A stretch of DNA of 64,000 bases from Lasiosphaeria ovina (GCA_033439765.1 JAULSN010000003.1:4836001-4900000), one strand, 5' to 3'; shown: positions 20,617 through 30,056, counted from the stretch's first letter. Notes: generated by a model not told the origin, from the letters alone. Translations and numbers: made by a program.

Positions 20617-20723
20617 TGACATAGCTAACCAAGACCCTGAACCGCATCCACCATCTCTTCATAGTTCCCTGCACGGGCATTCCCGAAAGCAACATCTTGC
20701 CCCAGCAAACCAACTTAGGTGCC

Positions 20724-21110
20724 TCAGTTTCCAAACTCCCCCGCTAATTGCCCCTTTTCTTCTCCTGCTGCTTCTTCTGCTTCTTCGCCATCTTTTCTCA
20801 TTTTTTTCGGGGATTTTTCGAAGATTCCTAGCGACATTTTCATAGTACTTATCTCCAAGTCATGCCCCTTGATCGTCTTTATGTATTTCTGAAGCTGGGC
20901 AACTTCAGACAACATCGTTCCGGGCTACTCGGGGGAGTATGGCTTGTTACCTAGCATAACGTGCTGAATCGAGGCATCGATTGTCGCAAAAAGATCAGCC
21001 GCAATCTGTAGCTTGCCCTAGGGTAGCTTGTCTAGGTCAATGACTTTGGATTAGTCCGTTTTCTGGCCGGACTTCGACTTGGAACTTCCGTGGACGATGC
21101 CATCCCACCT
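20724..21110 (-). pseudogene. Gene remnant with three CpA-to-TpA-type stops
   Basis: One minus-strand frame from 21110 reads as continuous protein (RWDGIVHGSSKSKSGQKTD, then SKVIDLDKLP, GKLQIAADLFATIDASIQHV, MLSEVAQLQKYIKTIKGHDL, then a Lys/Glu-rich tail). It is interrupted by one TAA and two TAG codons. In each case a C in place of the T restores Gln, which is the change RIP makes (CpA to TpA). The tail KMRKDGEEAEEAAGEEK is open to 20724. No family is recognised. It directly abuts the right candidate end of the hAT element. Confidence 0.5.
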
Positions 21111-21225
21111 AAATATAGGCATTGCGGCGAGAATGCTGAATACTATGGCTAATTAATTCGCTGGGCTGACTCCTCATCACGGCGACACGCTCTTTTGACT
21201 AAGTAATTAATTGCCTTCTTCGTTG

Positions 21226-22310
21226 CAAGATCTCTTGTTGGCGATTGAGCAGCTGCAGCAGGCTGGGGTGCTGCAGCGGAAAACCCGCACTGGAGCTCAA
21301 ATGGTATGAATTTGGTGATAGACGGCGGGCTCGATTGCGATTGTGGGGGCCAGGACTGAGAGGAGGCAGCGTGAGGGAGAGAATTCGAGTAGGCCGAGGG
21401 CGGGAGTCTATTGAGCTGCCGGTTCAGTTAATATAATACTTGTTCGATGGGCCATTTCCAGACATGTCATGCACGTAGACGACTCTGACCAGTGACCGTG
21501 GCGCAGGTGGGCGCGTGCTAAGCATGTTTGAGGTGGTGGCATTTTCTCGAGACGAAGCGTCCTGGACGCCTCTTGCTCCCAAGTTTTAGCAGTCCAACTT
21601 AGCTGCAGCAGATCCTGATCGCCGTTGCCACGTTGATTCTTTATAGTTCTCGTGGTCCTTGACAGATTTGCAAGCCCTTCAACATGTCTAAACGTCCTCT
21701 GATAGTCCAGAGACCGACCATCTGACAAGTCCATTAACCATTTGATATGTCCAACCTCCCTTGGCGGGTCCAGACTGGGCCTGTACCCGACCTTCCGCCC
21801 TGCCGGCAAAGGTCCCTGATAGCTAATCTTATAGCCCACGACCTGTCAGACTGCTTGTCACCCGCTCCTGACAGCCCTGACGGACCGCCTACCCTGCCTG
21901 CAGCAGTCCTGTCAGCCAGACTGTCGACATTCGACTGGCCAGTCAGTCACTCTCTTGACTTCCAGTCAATCCGGCCGGTCAATCCGACCTGTGAGTACTA
22001 ACTGCCTTGCTTCCACGCCAAGTCAGTGCTCTCTGGGGCCATGCCAACGGTTCATGGGATGGGATGTCGTCGTCATAGCATGGTAACCAGTCGGGACTGT
22101 CATACTGAGTGCAGTATGGTCCTTTCAAAAGCCGGCATCTGGTGGGGGGATCTGGCCGGGCACTTCTTCGAGATCACACCATTGTGGTCGGGGATCAGAA
22201 GGTGCAGGCGTGAAGGAGGTTACCATTTTAAAGCGTAACATATGTGGGAACCTCTGATATTATCATTTAGAGATATTAGTTGAGCTCGTCATCATTCAAG
22301 CAACAAACAG
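21226..22310 (+). repeat. Copy of segment A, split by a ~760-bp insertion
   Basis: 21226-21475 matches 15514-15765 and 22236-22310 matches 15762-15845, both in direct orientation. The two halves meet at the same point of segment A, so 21476-22235 looks like an insertion. The insertion has no recognisable gene. It is unusually rich in gtc/gac words (cctgacagccctgacgg, gtcagactg and similar). A clear target duplication was not found. Confidence 0.55.
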
Positions 22311-22457
22311 TTTTGGAATTGTTTCACAGCACCACAATACCGAGCACTTTAGCTCCGGCGCCAGTTCTCTCCACTCCAGTGCTCCAGATTTCTTTACCGC
22401 AGCTGCTTGAGCACCCACTAATTATGAACCATAACATTATACAGCATCACCGCAACA

Positions 22458-22652
22458 ATGCGTAAATTGAGCAACTTATTCCAAAAGGCATCTGAGCCTA
22501 AGCAGAAGCAGGAACAAGATCAATCCTGCATCAAACCATGAGAAGTCGATCCAATACAGGCATTGCTACAAGTAGCTGTTGGCGCGTATGACGACTGACG
22601 AGTCGGAATCCATGGGCATGAACGAGCTACACGCAGCGCTTCCTGTCTATAA
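22458..22652 (+). pseudogene. Decayed inverted copy of the 14948-15433 gene
   Basis: MRKLSNLFQKASEPKQKQEQ parallels MVKLRNLFQKAPAPNQGQKR of the 15-kb gene. The upstream 110 bp, up to tgaaccataa(c)at and caacaATG, also matches that gene's 5' flank, but in opposite orientation. After CIKP comes TGA, then EVDPIQALLQVAVGAYDD, matching LDPALARGQLAVDAVTEV, another TGA, and a shifted frame ESMGMNELHAAL matching EAVAQMNARFNQAM. So it is a truncated, frameshifted paralogue. Confidence 0.7.
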
Positions 22653-22915
22653 GGCTCGATTCAATTGGAAAAGCCGTACTCCCAATAACTTAATAACAAA
22701 GTCAGGGATGGCTCAATTTAATTAAAAAAGCTACACTCCAAATAGTTCATTAAGATACCTAACTAGGTAAGCCGTCCAGGGAGCACCGTTTTGTCACTTG
22801 GCCAAAGACCCAGGAACCTCTGGAGTAGTGGAGTCATCTCGGAGGAGTCGGCCTCCATAGAGCATCGTAACTGCCACATCTCCACAACAAAGTCAAAAAT
22901 ACAATCTGATCCACC
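22653..22915. other. Intergenic, no gene seen
   Basis: Contains a short near-direct repeat (gctcaatttaattaaaaaagc resembles gattcaattggaaaagc upstream). The 5' flank of the tRNA gene. Confidence 0.4.
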
Positions 22916-23006
22916 GGGTGCATGGTCTAGTGGTATGATATTCGCTTCGCATAGTTCCATACGAATGCCCTGTGAAAGGTCCCCGGTTCAATCCCGGGCG
23001 CATCCA
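22916..23006 (+). tRNA. tRNA-Ala (CGC) with a 19-nt intron
   Basis: Cloverleaf by hand: acceptor GGGTGCA / CGCATCC with discriminator A. It includes the G3-U70 wobble that is the alanine identity element. The A-box is ggtctagtggtatgat. The anticodon stem is TTCGC/GTGAA, with anticodon CGC at 22948-22950 and A37. The T-arm is CCCGG TTCAATC CCGGG. The intron 22952-22970 follows position 37, as is canonical. One acceptor mismatch (A7-C66) is present. The intron can also pair ATTCG with CGAAT to give an alternative anticodon-arm fold. Confidence 0.85.
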
Positions 23007-23132
23007 GAAGAACGGGCATACAATTTCCAATCCCATCATTTTTGGCGGTTTCTTTTTGTCGTGACCTGTATCAAAAGGGGGGTGTCCCAAAGCATAGGCA
23101 TGGAACAACAACTGGGATTCTCGTCTCGGGTA

Positions 23133-24440
23133 CTACGGCCAGAGCACCGACGACGCCCAAGCCCTCATCCGCTTGGTCGGATCGCCATCCCGCTTCGCCT
23201 GGCCATCCAGCAGGATGAAGTCGTGCGCCTCGCTGTCCATGACCTCAAGGCGGACATCGACCGCGGCATTGCGCCGTCTGACCGCCTCAGTAAACACAAC
23301 CCCCTGATCCCTCAGCACCTCGTGCTTGCCCACCGTGACGTATAGCGCGGGCGTGACATCCCGCAGCCTGTCCCACCAGCTGGCATCGACGTCGGCGGGC
23401 ATGGCCCAGCCCTCGCCGCTGGCGACCTCGGCGTCGAAGACTGCCTTGGCCGCGCCGCCCACGATGTGGTTGTTGGCCGACCGCACGAAGGACGCCGATA
23501 GCATGTCGACGCCGTCGTTCTCAGCGAACGACGCCGTGTCGACGCGCGCGCTGACCCACGGCGATACGAGGAACACACCGGCTAGCGGTGCTGCGAGCTT
23601 GATGCGTGGCGCAAGCGCGTGCGGGTGCAACAGGTGGCTAACAAGCTGGGCCGTCAGGTTAGCGCCGGCCGAGTCGCCCCCGACGACGATATTTCCCGGC
23701 GCGATGCCCGACGCCAGCAGGTGCGCGAGCCCCGCCGCTGCCTGGCACAGCTGCGTCGGGTATTGCGCGCCGGGGCTGAGCGTGTACTGCAGCACGGCCA
23801 CGGCGACTTCTTCCTCCCTTTTCTGTTGATCCTCTTCTGGGCTGCCGTTCTTCTGACGCGCCCGGCCAGCCGCAGCCAGGATGTATGCACGAAGACACCA
23901 CTCCAGGTGGCCCGGCTGGATTGGCAGCGTGTAGCCGCCGCCGTGGAGGAAGTAGACGAACTTTGTGGCGCGGCGGCGGTTGCCGAGCCAGAGCAGCGAC
24001 GAGGCGCCGTCGGGCAGCGGCTCGACTTCGTGCTGCAGGCGGCCGGCAGCAGCGAGGCACGCAGCATCGTCGGGCGTGACTTGGTCGCCCGTTTCGATTT
24101 TATCGTTGCGCCGGCCGTTGATCCACAGCTCGTACATGGCCGCCGTCGGCGGCGACAGGTACTGCACCTGCCGCGCCGACGCGTTGCACAGCACGAACCT
24201 GATGAAGCCGCAGTGCGCAAAGTCGCCCAGCGGCAGCCCCCGCCAGGCTGCCCGGGACACCACCAGGCCGAAGTTGTAAAGCAGTTGCACCGGCGCGGCG
24301 AAGGTTAGTTGCAGCGCCAGGCCGGCTTTTTCCCATCCTGAGAAGGGTGGGTTCGTGATGGATGCCTGTTGTTGTCTGTTAATACCTAAGGTGCGTATTC
24401 GCCAATGTGGCATTGACAGGCGGGAAGGAAGACGATCCAT
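23133..24440 (-). CDS. Alpha/beta-hydrolase fold-3 esterase (HSL/steryl acetyl hydrolase type)
   Basis: 435 residues, single exon, ATG at 24440. The oxyanion-hole motif HGGG is at residues 166-169 (YFLHGGGY). The nucleophile elbow GDSAG is at 255-259 (Ser257). The likely catalytic acid lies in VTVGKHEVLRDQG and the His at 406 in SEAHDFIL. This is the hormone-sensitive-lipase/arylacetamide-deacetylase class, which cleaves acyl esters of small lipophilic substrates. Hydrophobic stretches near residues 40-65 could be a membrane anchor. An insertion of charged residues (RQKNGSPEEDQQKREEE) precedes the nucleophile strand. The first 25 residues may be an over-long start. It ends 126 bp after the tRNA-Ala. 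Confidence 0.88.
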   Translation of the reverse strand: MDRLPSRLSMPHWRIRTLGINRQQQASITNPPFSGWEKAGLALQLTFAAPVQLLYNFGLVVSRAAWRGLPLGDFAHCGFIRFVLCNASARQVQYLSPPTAAMYELWINGRRNDKIETGDQVTPDDAACLAAAGRLQHEVEPLPDGASSLLWLGNRRRATKFVYFLHGGGYTLPIQPGHLEWCLRAYILAAAGRARQKNGSPEEDQQKREEEVAVAVLQYTLSPGAQYPTQLCQAAAGLAHLLASGIAPGNIVVGGDSAGANLTAQLVSHLLHPHALAPRIKLAAPLAGVFLVSPWVSARVDTASFAENDGVDMLSASFVRSANNHIVGGAAKAVFDAEVASGEGWAMPADVDASWWDRLRDVTPALYVTVGKHEVLRDQGVVFTEAVRRRNAAVDVRLEVMDSEAHDFILLDGQAKRDGDPTKRMRAWASSVLWP

Positions 24441-25113
24441 GCCATCTTACCATTGGTCAACTGGGCTTCAATGCTGTTGGATGCGGCGATGGTGGGCCGT
24501 TGTATCTGTAGTGGTGGAGCACAAGAAGTAAGTGACTGGTAACGTGGTGAGATTATCTGGGAATGCGGGGGAAACGGCTTTTCTTTAATATAGACCAGAT
24601 GCCGGGTAGATAAATAGCTCATATACAGCGTCCCTCTGGATATAATGTGCCTTGGCGCTAGGTTAACAGCTATGCCAAAAAGCACATGCCGTGGCCTAGG
24701 AATGGAAGTTCTTCGCCTCAGGCCATTGCCCATTTTTGGAGTATTTTCGTACTACAGAGTAGGGGATGCCAAGCGAAGGGTGCCGATTTGGGACAGGGGT
24801 GCCAAATTAGCGTAGGGCGCTACTGCGCCAGGGGAGAAAAGAGACAACGCGTCCCCTCGCTCGCTCTTTCCGCGAACCGAACATTCCATCTCGAACCACG
24901 GCACTGCTTGCTGCCAAATCTGGTCAACGCAGACTGAAGCACGGAATAAGGTAAGCAAAAAGCCGCCACAAAGACTTTCAGCTGGAGCAGTTAATTTACC
25001 CGCAGCTAACAGCCGGAAAGTGCGACTCGAGACGAATTAACGAACCCCCTGGCCCCGCACTAGTGAGCCGTGACGTGAGCCGAGCTGTATTTCGTTCCTG
25101 TACGACTTTGAAA
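24441..25113. other. Divergent promoter region between hydrolase and dehydrogenase
   Basis: No coding frame supported. It contains the 5' flanks of both neighbours. An upstream GTG-initiated extension of the dehydrogenase frame (from 25063) is ignored because eukaryotic genes start at ATG. Confidence 0.5.
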
Positions 25114-26475
25114 ATGACCTCGCTTGCCCGTGAGGGCTTCACCATCGACCATGTGGGTCGCTTCGTCCGGGATTCGCTGCTCAACGAGCGGCTGACTTTG
25201 CCGATCGCCCTCCTCGCCTTTTTTCTTTGCCTCGACTTGTCCGAGTCGTATCGGGACACGCTCGCCAATGCAGCCTCGTGGATGGGAGGCCGGCTCGACG
25301 TTGAGCGCATCGCCAAGGCAGGCCGCATCGCCTTGTATCTCGGCCTTGTCGGCGCCCTGATCTCTCTGGGCAAGATGTTCGTGAAGTGGACGGCTAACAA
25401 TCGTGAAGCCACAAACCCAGGCGACTGGGACTGGGAGAAGCGGGAGATCGTTTTGGTGACCGGAGGTAGCGCCGGCCTCGGCGCCAGCGTCGCCCAGAAG
25501 CTGCTGGCACGCAACCCGCTCATCACCATCGTCGTTCTCGACATCGCGCCCCTCGGCTGGGTTCCGCCCGAGGGCTCCAAGGTCCACTACTACCAAGTCG
25601 ACCTCGGCAACTCGTCCGACACCCAGTTCGTTTGCGACCGTGTGAAGAGAGAGGTTGGCCACCCAACCGTCCTGATTAGCAATGCCTGCCTTGCGCATAG
25701 CTTCGCCATCATGGAGAGCAGCTACGACGACATAATTCGCACCATTGCAACCAACCTTACTTCTACGTTTCTCCTGGTGAACGAATTCGTCCCCGAGATG
25801 ACCCGGAACAACCACGGCCATATCATCACAGTCTCCTCCATGGGCGACCACATTCGCGGGGTAGACTCCGCCGACTATTATGCCGCTAATGTCGGTATCT
25901 CCGAACTTCACGAGGTGAGCCGTGCTGGCTCTATTTCACTCTGATTTTGTTTGATTACTCACCCCCATTAGGCTCTCCGTATGGAACTTACCTACTCTCA
26001 CGACGCGCCAAAGGTGCGCCTCACCAAAGCCAAGTTCAATCTTTTGCGATCGCCGCTTGTTAAGGACGAGTCGGGAATAGCGAACTTCTTCAGTCCGAGA
26101 CTGCACCTTGAGACTGCAAGCCAGTCGATTGTCGACGTCATCTTCAGTGGCTACGGCAAGACTATCGTCCTCCCTGGATCGATGCGCTACTCCTCCACCC
26201 TGGTGAGAGACTTTTCATCAAGTGGCCTATAATCGTGGATCTAGTGGATCAATCATGGATCTAGTGGTCTCATGATGGGCAACGACGAGGTAGTGTCGAG
26301 GAGACTTAAACATGAGCAGATTAAGACATAAAGCTAACAAACGCGTGTCCTATCTCTACAGCGGAGGACGATGTTTCGCTACTTTGCGCGGCGGCCAAGA
26401 AGAGACCCAGGCTTCGACTCCAATGTTCAGCAGACTAGTACCGACAAGAATGGCGAGCCACTGCCGGCAGCGTAG
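25114..26475 (+). CDS. Short-chain dehydrogenase/reductase (retinol/17-beta-HSD-like), catalytic Lys replaced
   Basis: Model: join(25114..25914,25972..26202,26362..26475), 381 residues. Introns are 57 nt (GTGAGC...TTAG) and 159 nt (GTGAGA...CTACAG with a GCTAAC branch). An N-terminal membrane segment (ALYLGLVGALISLGKMF) precedes the Rossmann motif VTGGSAGLGASVA, followed by the beta-4/5 region and SS of VSSMG. The active-site tyrosine block reads DYYAANVGISELHE where the family has YCASK, so YxxxK is YxxxN. The NNAG motif is SNAC. Overall the architecture is that of ER/lipid-droplet retinol or 17-beta-hydroxysteroid dehydrogenases. Activity is doubtful given the lost lysine. The C-terminus after intron 2 is basic (RRTMFRYFARRPRRD). 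Confidence 0.85.
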
Positions 26476-26851
26476 GACTGGAATGGACATCGACGTTTAC
26501 TGGACAGGCTGACAGAGCCTGGGGGAGCATGGTAGGGTTAGACTAAACGGAACTCAAAGTATAATGCGTCTATTCGCCTCCAGCAACAAGTTAAACTTTC
26601 ATATTGCATCATGCATCAGAAGGGTGTCTGTGAAGTTGAAATTTGGGCCATGTATAGCCACACTAGTTCCAGGGGTTCTTTGACGGGCAAGTCGCAGACC
26701 CCAGTTCTGCAAACGGACTTTAGAGCTACGTCCGGCGGGCTGGGTATGGCGTGCCATGCGGGGTGTTTAGGTCTAAGAGATGGCCTGACCACTCCGAGCC
26801 GCACTCATTCACCTCATTTTCCAACAAATCCATCCGCAAAAATCAGCCATC
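26476..26851. other. Intergenic, no gene seen
   Basis: 3' flank of one dehydrogenase and promoter of the next. Open frames are shadows. Confidence 0.5.
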
Positions 26852-27962
26852 ATGGTCAAAATCACCGAGATCAGCCAAGCCAACGCCGCCTTCGCCAAGC
26901 AGGGCCGGGAAGGCCTGGTGTTTGTGTTCGCCGGGGCGACGAGCGGCATCGGCGCGGCGACGCTCGAGAAGCTGGCATCCATGGTCCGGTCCGCGACATT
27001 CCACGTCGCCGGCCGCTCTGCATCCCGCTTCGCCAGCCAGCGCGCGCGGGTCGAGGCGGTCAACCCGAAGCTAAGCATCAAGTTCTTCGAGTGCGACGTC
27101 TCGCTGCTCGCCGGCGTCGACGCCTTCGCCCGCTCCGTCGTCGCCGCCGAGTCAAAGGTCGACTACCTCTTCATGAGCCAGGGCAAGCTGCCGCTCGCTG
27201 GCGCGCACTGTAAGTGACATCTCCTGCTCCAGATAGGCGCAAAACCACCGCTGACAGACCCAAAACAAAGACACGTCCGAGGCCCTCGAAGCAGCCTTTG
27301 CGCTGTCGTACTACTCGCGCATGCGCCTCACGTCGGCGCTGCTACCCCTCCTACAGCGCGCGCCGCAGCCGCGCGTGCTCTGCGTGCTCAATGGCGGCCA
27401 CGAGGGAGCGCTCGCCGAAGACGACCTGGCGCTGGCCAAGCCGGGCGCGTGGTCCGCGGGCGCGTCGATGGCACACACGACGACACTGTCGACGCTGGCC
27501 CTCGACCTGCTCTCGGCAAAACACACCAACATCACGTTCCTGCACGCGTACCCGGGGCTCGTGCGCACCGGCATCGCCGCCGCCATGGCCGCGCCGGAGA
27601 GTGCCGGCTGGCTGGGCCGCACGTGGGTGGCCGTGCTGCGGGGCCTGATTGGGTCGTTCCTGTGGCTGGTTGGGACTACGGCCGAGACTGCGGGCGAGCG
27701 CCAGGCGTACCACCTTACTGGCCTGCCGGTTGATGGCGGCGAGCGGCAGCCGGGCCGCGCCGTGCTGGTCGACGACAAGAGCGAGATCGTCCGCGGCACG
27801 CCCGTCCTGGCGCGGTACCGGGCTGAGGGCTGGCCCGAGAGGGTCTGGGAGTTTACCGTGGGCGTTTTTGAGAGCGTGGTTGCATCTGCTTCGCCGTCTG
27901 CTCCTCTTTATGCTGCTGCTTCGACTCCTGCTACTGCTCCTGCTTCTATACGTGCTGGTTGA
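26852..27962 (+). CDS. Atypical short-chain dehydrogenase-like NAD(P)-binding protein
   Basis: Model: join(26852..27209,27271..27962), 349 residues, with one 61-nt intron (GTAAGT, CTGAC branch, CAAAG acceptor). The N-terminal cofactor motif FAGATSGIGAATLEKLA and the aspartate patch ECDVS are clear. The classical active site is not: the position of NNAG reads MSQGK, and around HTTTLSTLALDLLS there is no YxxxK. The FLHAYPGLVRTG segment after beta-6 is typical of this group. A hydrophobic segment (VLRGLIGSFLWLVGTTA) lies in the C-terminal half. It is same-strand with, and 376 bp after, the first dehydrogenase. The stop is only 44 bp from the transposon insertion at 28007, so its 3' UTR and terminator now lie in the element. 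Confidence 0.82.
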
Positions 27963-28006
27963 TGGGGCGTGGACGCGTGTTACCATATCCACTTGTTCAA
28001 TACTTA

Positions 28007-28052
28007 AGTCAACTAGGCCAAAAGCGGAACACCCTGGCAGCGGAACATGCCG
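28007..28052 (+). repeat. Left terminal inverted repeat of the Fot1/Pogo-type element
   Basis: 46 bp, preceded by the TA target site. It differs from the right repeat at one position (ccctggcagcgg versus ccctggaagcgg). Confidence 0.92.
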
Positions 28053-28118
28053 GTGGCGCTTTTTTCGCCCGTGTAAGCCAGGGACAGTCAACATTCAAAT
28101 TACTACCGTTCAATGAAG

Positions 28119-29720
28119 CTATTCGCAAACAATACAGGACCTTATTTCGTCGATAGGGCCTTCATCAGAGCTTTCTTCAAGGCCTTCCTGAGTAGCCCCG
28201 GCCTCAATCTGCGCCTGCCTGATCTTCGTGATGTCAACAAAGCGTTTATTCGGGTCCGCGGTGACAGCCTTCTTCTTTTTATTCCTTGCAAGCTCCAACT
28301 GCGCCCGCAACATAGCGACTTCGTGTTGAAGTAATGCCAGGTCGATATCCTTCCGGCTGAAGCCTTTTGCGACCTTCTTGAACAGCTCCCGTTGTGCCCT
28401 GTTAGCCTTCTTTTCGATGTTGAATTTGGCTAGCTGAATCGTCAGGTCCGCTACCTTGTAGGGAGTCTTCCACGTGCCCGGGTCCTCTGTTGTTTTGGAG
28501 GGCTGTGGAGTAGTGGCCAATAGTTGGACCGCTGTAGTAGTTGTGGCCTTCTTGACTCCATTCGCGTTTTCCAATAATAAAGGACTGCGTAGGGCCTTCT
28601 GCTTGTTCAAGGGCCACAACCCGGCGGCATGCCAGCCTGCCTTATAGTTTTCCTGCCTCAAAGCGATCTCCCGAGCCTTGTAATAATACACAAGCATCGT
28701 CCTTTTGCCCACAAGCGTAGCCTCTGACTGTACGGTCGTCAAAGTCAGGAACTTTCTATACAGTTGCTTCAGGGACGAGAAGACGCCCAAATCGAGAGGT
28801 TGTACAACGTGCGAGGCGTGTGAGGGCAGGTAAACAAGGTAGATGTTATTCAGGAAGCATAGCCACATATAGTCAAACGTTATATGACTGTGGTGACCGT
28901 CAAGGACCAGCAAGCGGGCCTCTCCAGGGTCCTCCGGAGCCGTACCCGGAATGAAGATATCGCGAAGCCATTCTAGGGCGATTTCGTCGTCGGTCCAGCC
29001 CTTATTTTGGGCGGTGAACTTCCATTTCTTGAATGGCTTCAGCTCCAAAGGAAACCACTGTTGTTGAACCTTCTTCCCCTTAAAAATGACGCATGGCCGA
29101 AGTGCCTCCCCTGTGGCCGAGATGCATTCAATGAAGGAGGTCTAGGTGCGGGCCCCGGGCGATCTCTTGATCAGGGTCTTATATTCCTTAGATCCTAGGA
29201 CCATGCCGTTGCTGCCCTGGCCTTCCTGTAGGCCTGTCTCGTCCTTATTCCAACGGTTCTCGGGCTTGATATCCCTGACGGTAGGAAGGTCGAAATGCTT
29301 GAACCATTCCCCAATTATTTCCCGGGTTGCACCGTTGAGCCTCACGGAATCAACACGCTTCGCTCTCTGGGTGCCAATTTGAGTGTTCCTGGCGGTAAAG
29401 CGTTGTGTCCATTGTTTTCCGACCTTTTCTTCCTTCCCGGCGATCAGGGCGATACGGCCGGCCAGATGCCTCACCGTCTCATGCGACGGCGGGCTTCCAA
29501 TTGAAGCCATTCCGAGAATCCAGCCGGCTAGGCGGGCTTCCTGATCCTCGGTCAGAATCTGTGCCGAGCGGTGAGCCAGACGGCGTGTTGTTGCACCGCG
29601 ATTACGGCGGTGAAGTGTTGTAAGTGGAATGCCAAATTCCTGGGCCGCCCGGCGCAAAGAGACGCCATTTTCGACCATTTCGAGGGCGTTCGACACGCAC
29701 TCTTCGTCGTAGTCGCACAT
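28119..29720 (-). pseudogene. Pogo/Fot1-type DDE transposase with one in-frame TAG
   Basis: A single frame from ATG 29720 to 28119 (533 codons) is open except for TAG at 29144-29142. Order: HTH psq domain (ECVSNALEMVENGVSLRRAA ... IPLTTLHRR), CENP-B-type HTH (LTEDQEARLAGWILGMASIG ... VGKQWTQRF), then the DDE_1 catalytic core. Acidic residues are in NKDETG, LVLDGHHSH and VVQPLDLG. After the core comes a Lys-rich coiled region (ALLQHEVAMLRAQLELARNK). The stop lies in SPGART*TSFIEC, where the family usually has Trp; TGG to TAG equals CpA to TpA on the other strand. Apart from this codon the protein looks intact. Confidence 0.93.
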
Positions 29721-29849
29721 GATGATGATTCCCAGTCAATTTTGCGTCGAATGCAGTAGAGAAGAAGGAATTTGGAAAAGAATTGAACAAGTTGTGCGTA
29801 TTTAAGCGGTGTGCGGGTGCGAAGGATGTGGTGGCGTTTGTGGCTTACA

Positions 29850-29895
29850 CGGCATGTTCCGCTTCCAGGGTGTTCCGCTTTTGGCCTAGTTGACT
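29850..29895 (-). repeat. Right terminal inverted repeat of the Fot1/Pogo-type element
   Basis: Partner of 28007-28052, followed by TA at 29896-29897. Confidence 0.92.
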
Positions 29896-29923
29896 TAGGC
29901 ATCTGCTCTCAGCCTTACAAAAA

Positions 29924-30056
29924 ACGCCATATCCGATTGCCGAAAGGTGTTCTACCACGTAGTAAAGCCATATTTGCTTTTTTCTCTTGCGACAGGGACA
30001 GTCGCCTTGGCGTACGCTGTTTTCTTCTAGGCCTATAATTAGCTTATATTAGTTGA
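29924..30056 (+). repeat. 133-bp dispersed repeat, copy 2
   Basis: Partner of 15912-16044, same orientation and same length. It begins 26 bp beyond the transposon's right TA. Confidence 0.8.

Larger units (their letters stand above)
28007..29895 (-). mobile_element. Fot1/Pogo-type (Tc1-mariner superfamily) DNA transposon, complete ends
   Basis: Length 1,889 bp. Terminal inverted repeats of 46 bp with one mismatch lie at 28007-28052 and 29850-29895 (outer end agtcaactaggccaaaagcg). The element is flanked by TA on both sides (28005-28006 and 29896-29897), the Tc1/mariner target duplication. The similarity continues further inward (gtgtaagcc) after an 18-bp difference in the left repeat. It carries one transposase gene on the minus strand, broken by a single stop codon. 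It sits 44 bp downstream of the dehydrogenase stop codon. Confidence 0.95.

Noticed and set aside
25060..25911. 283-residue minus-strand open frame
   Set aside because: Exact shadow of the dehydrogenase on the plus strand; no domain of its own.
23133..27962. Secondary-metabolite gene cluster (hydrolase plus two dehydrogenases)
   Set aside because: No polyketide or peptide synthase, transporter or cluster regulator nearby; three oxidoreductase/hydrolase genes alone are not evidence.
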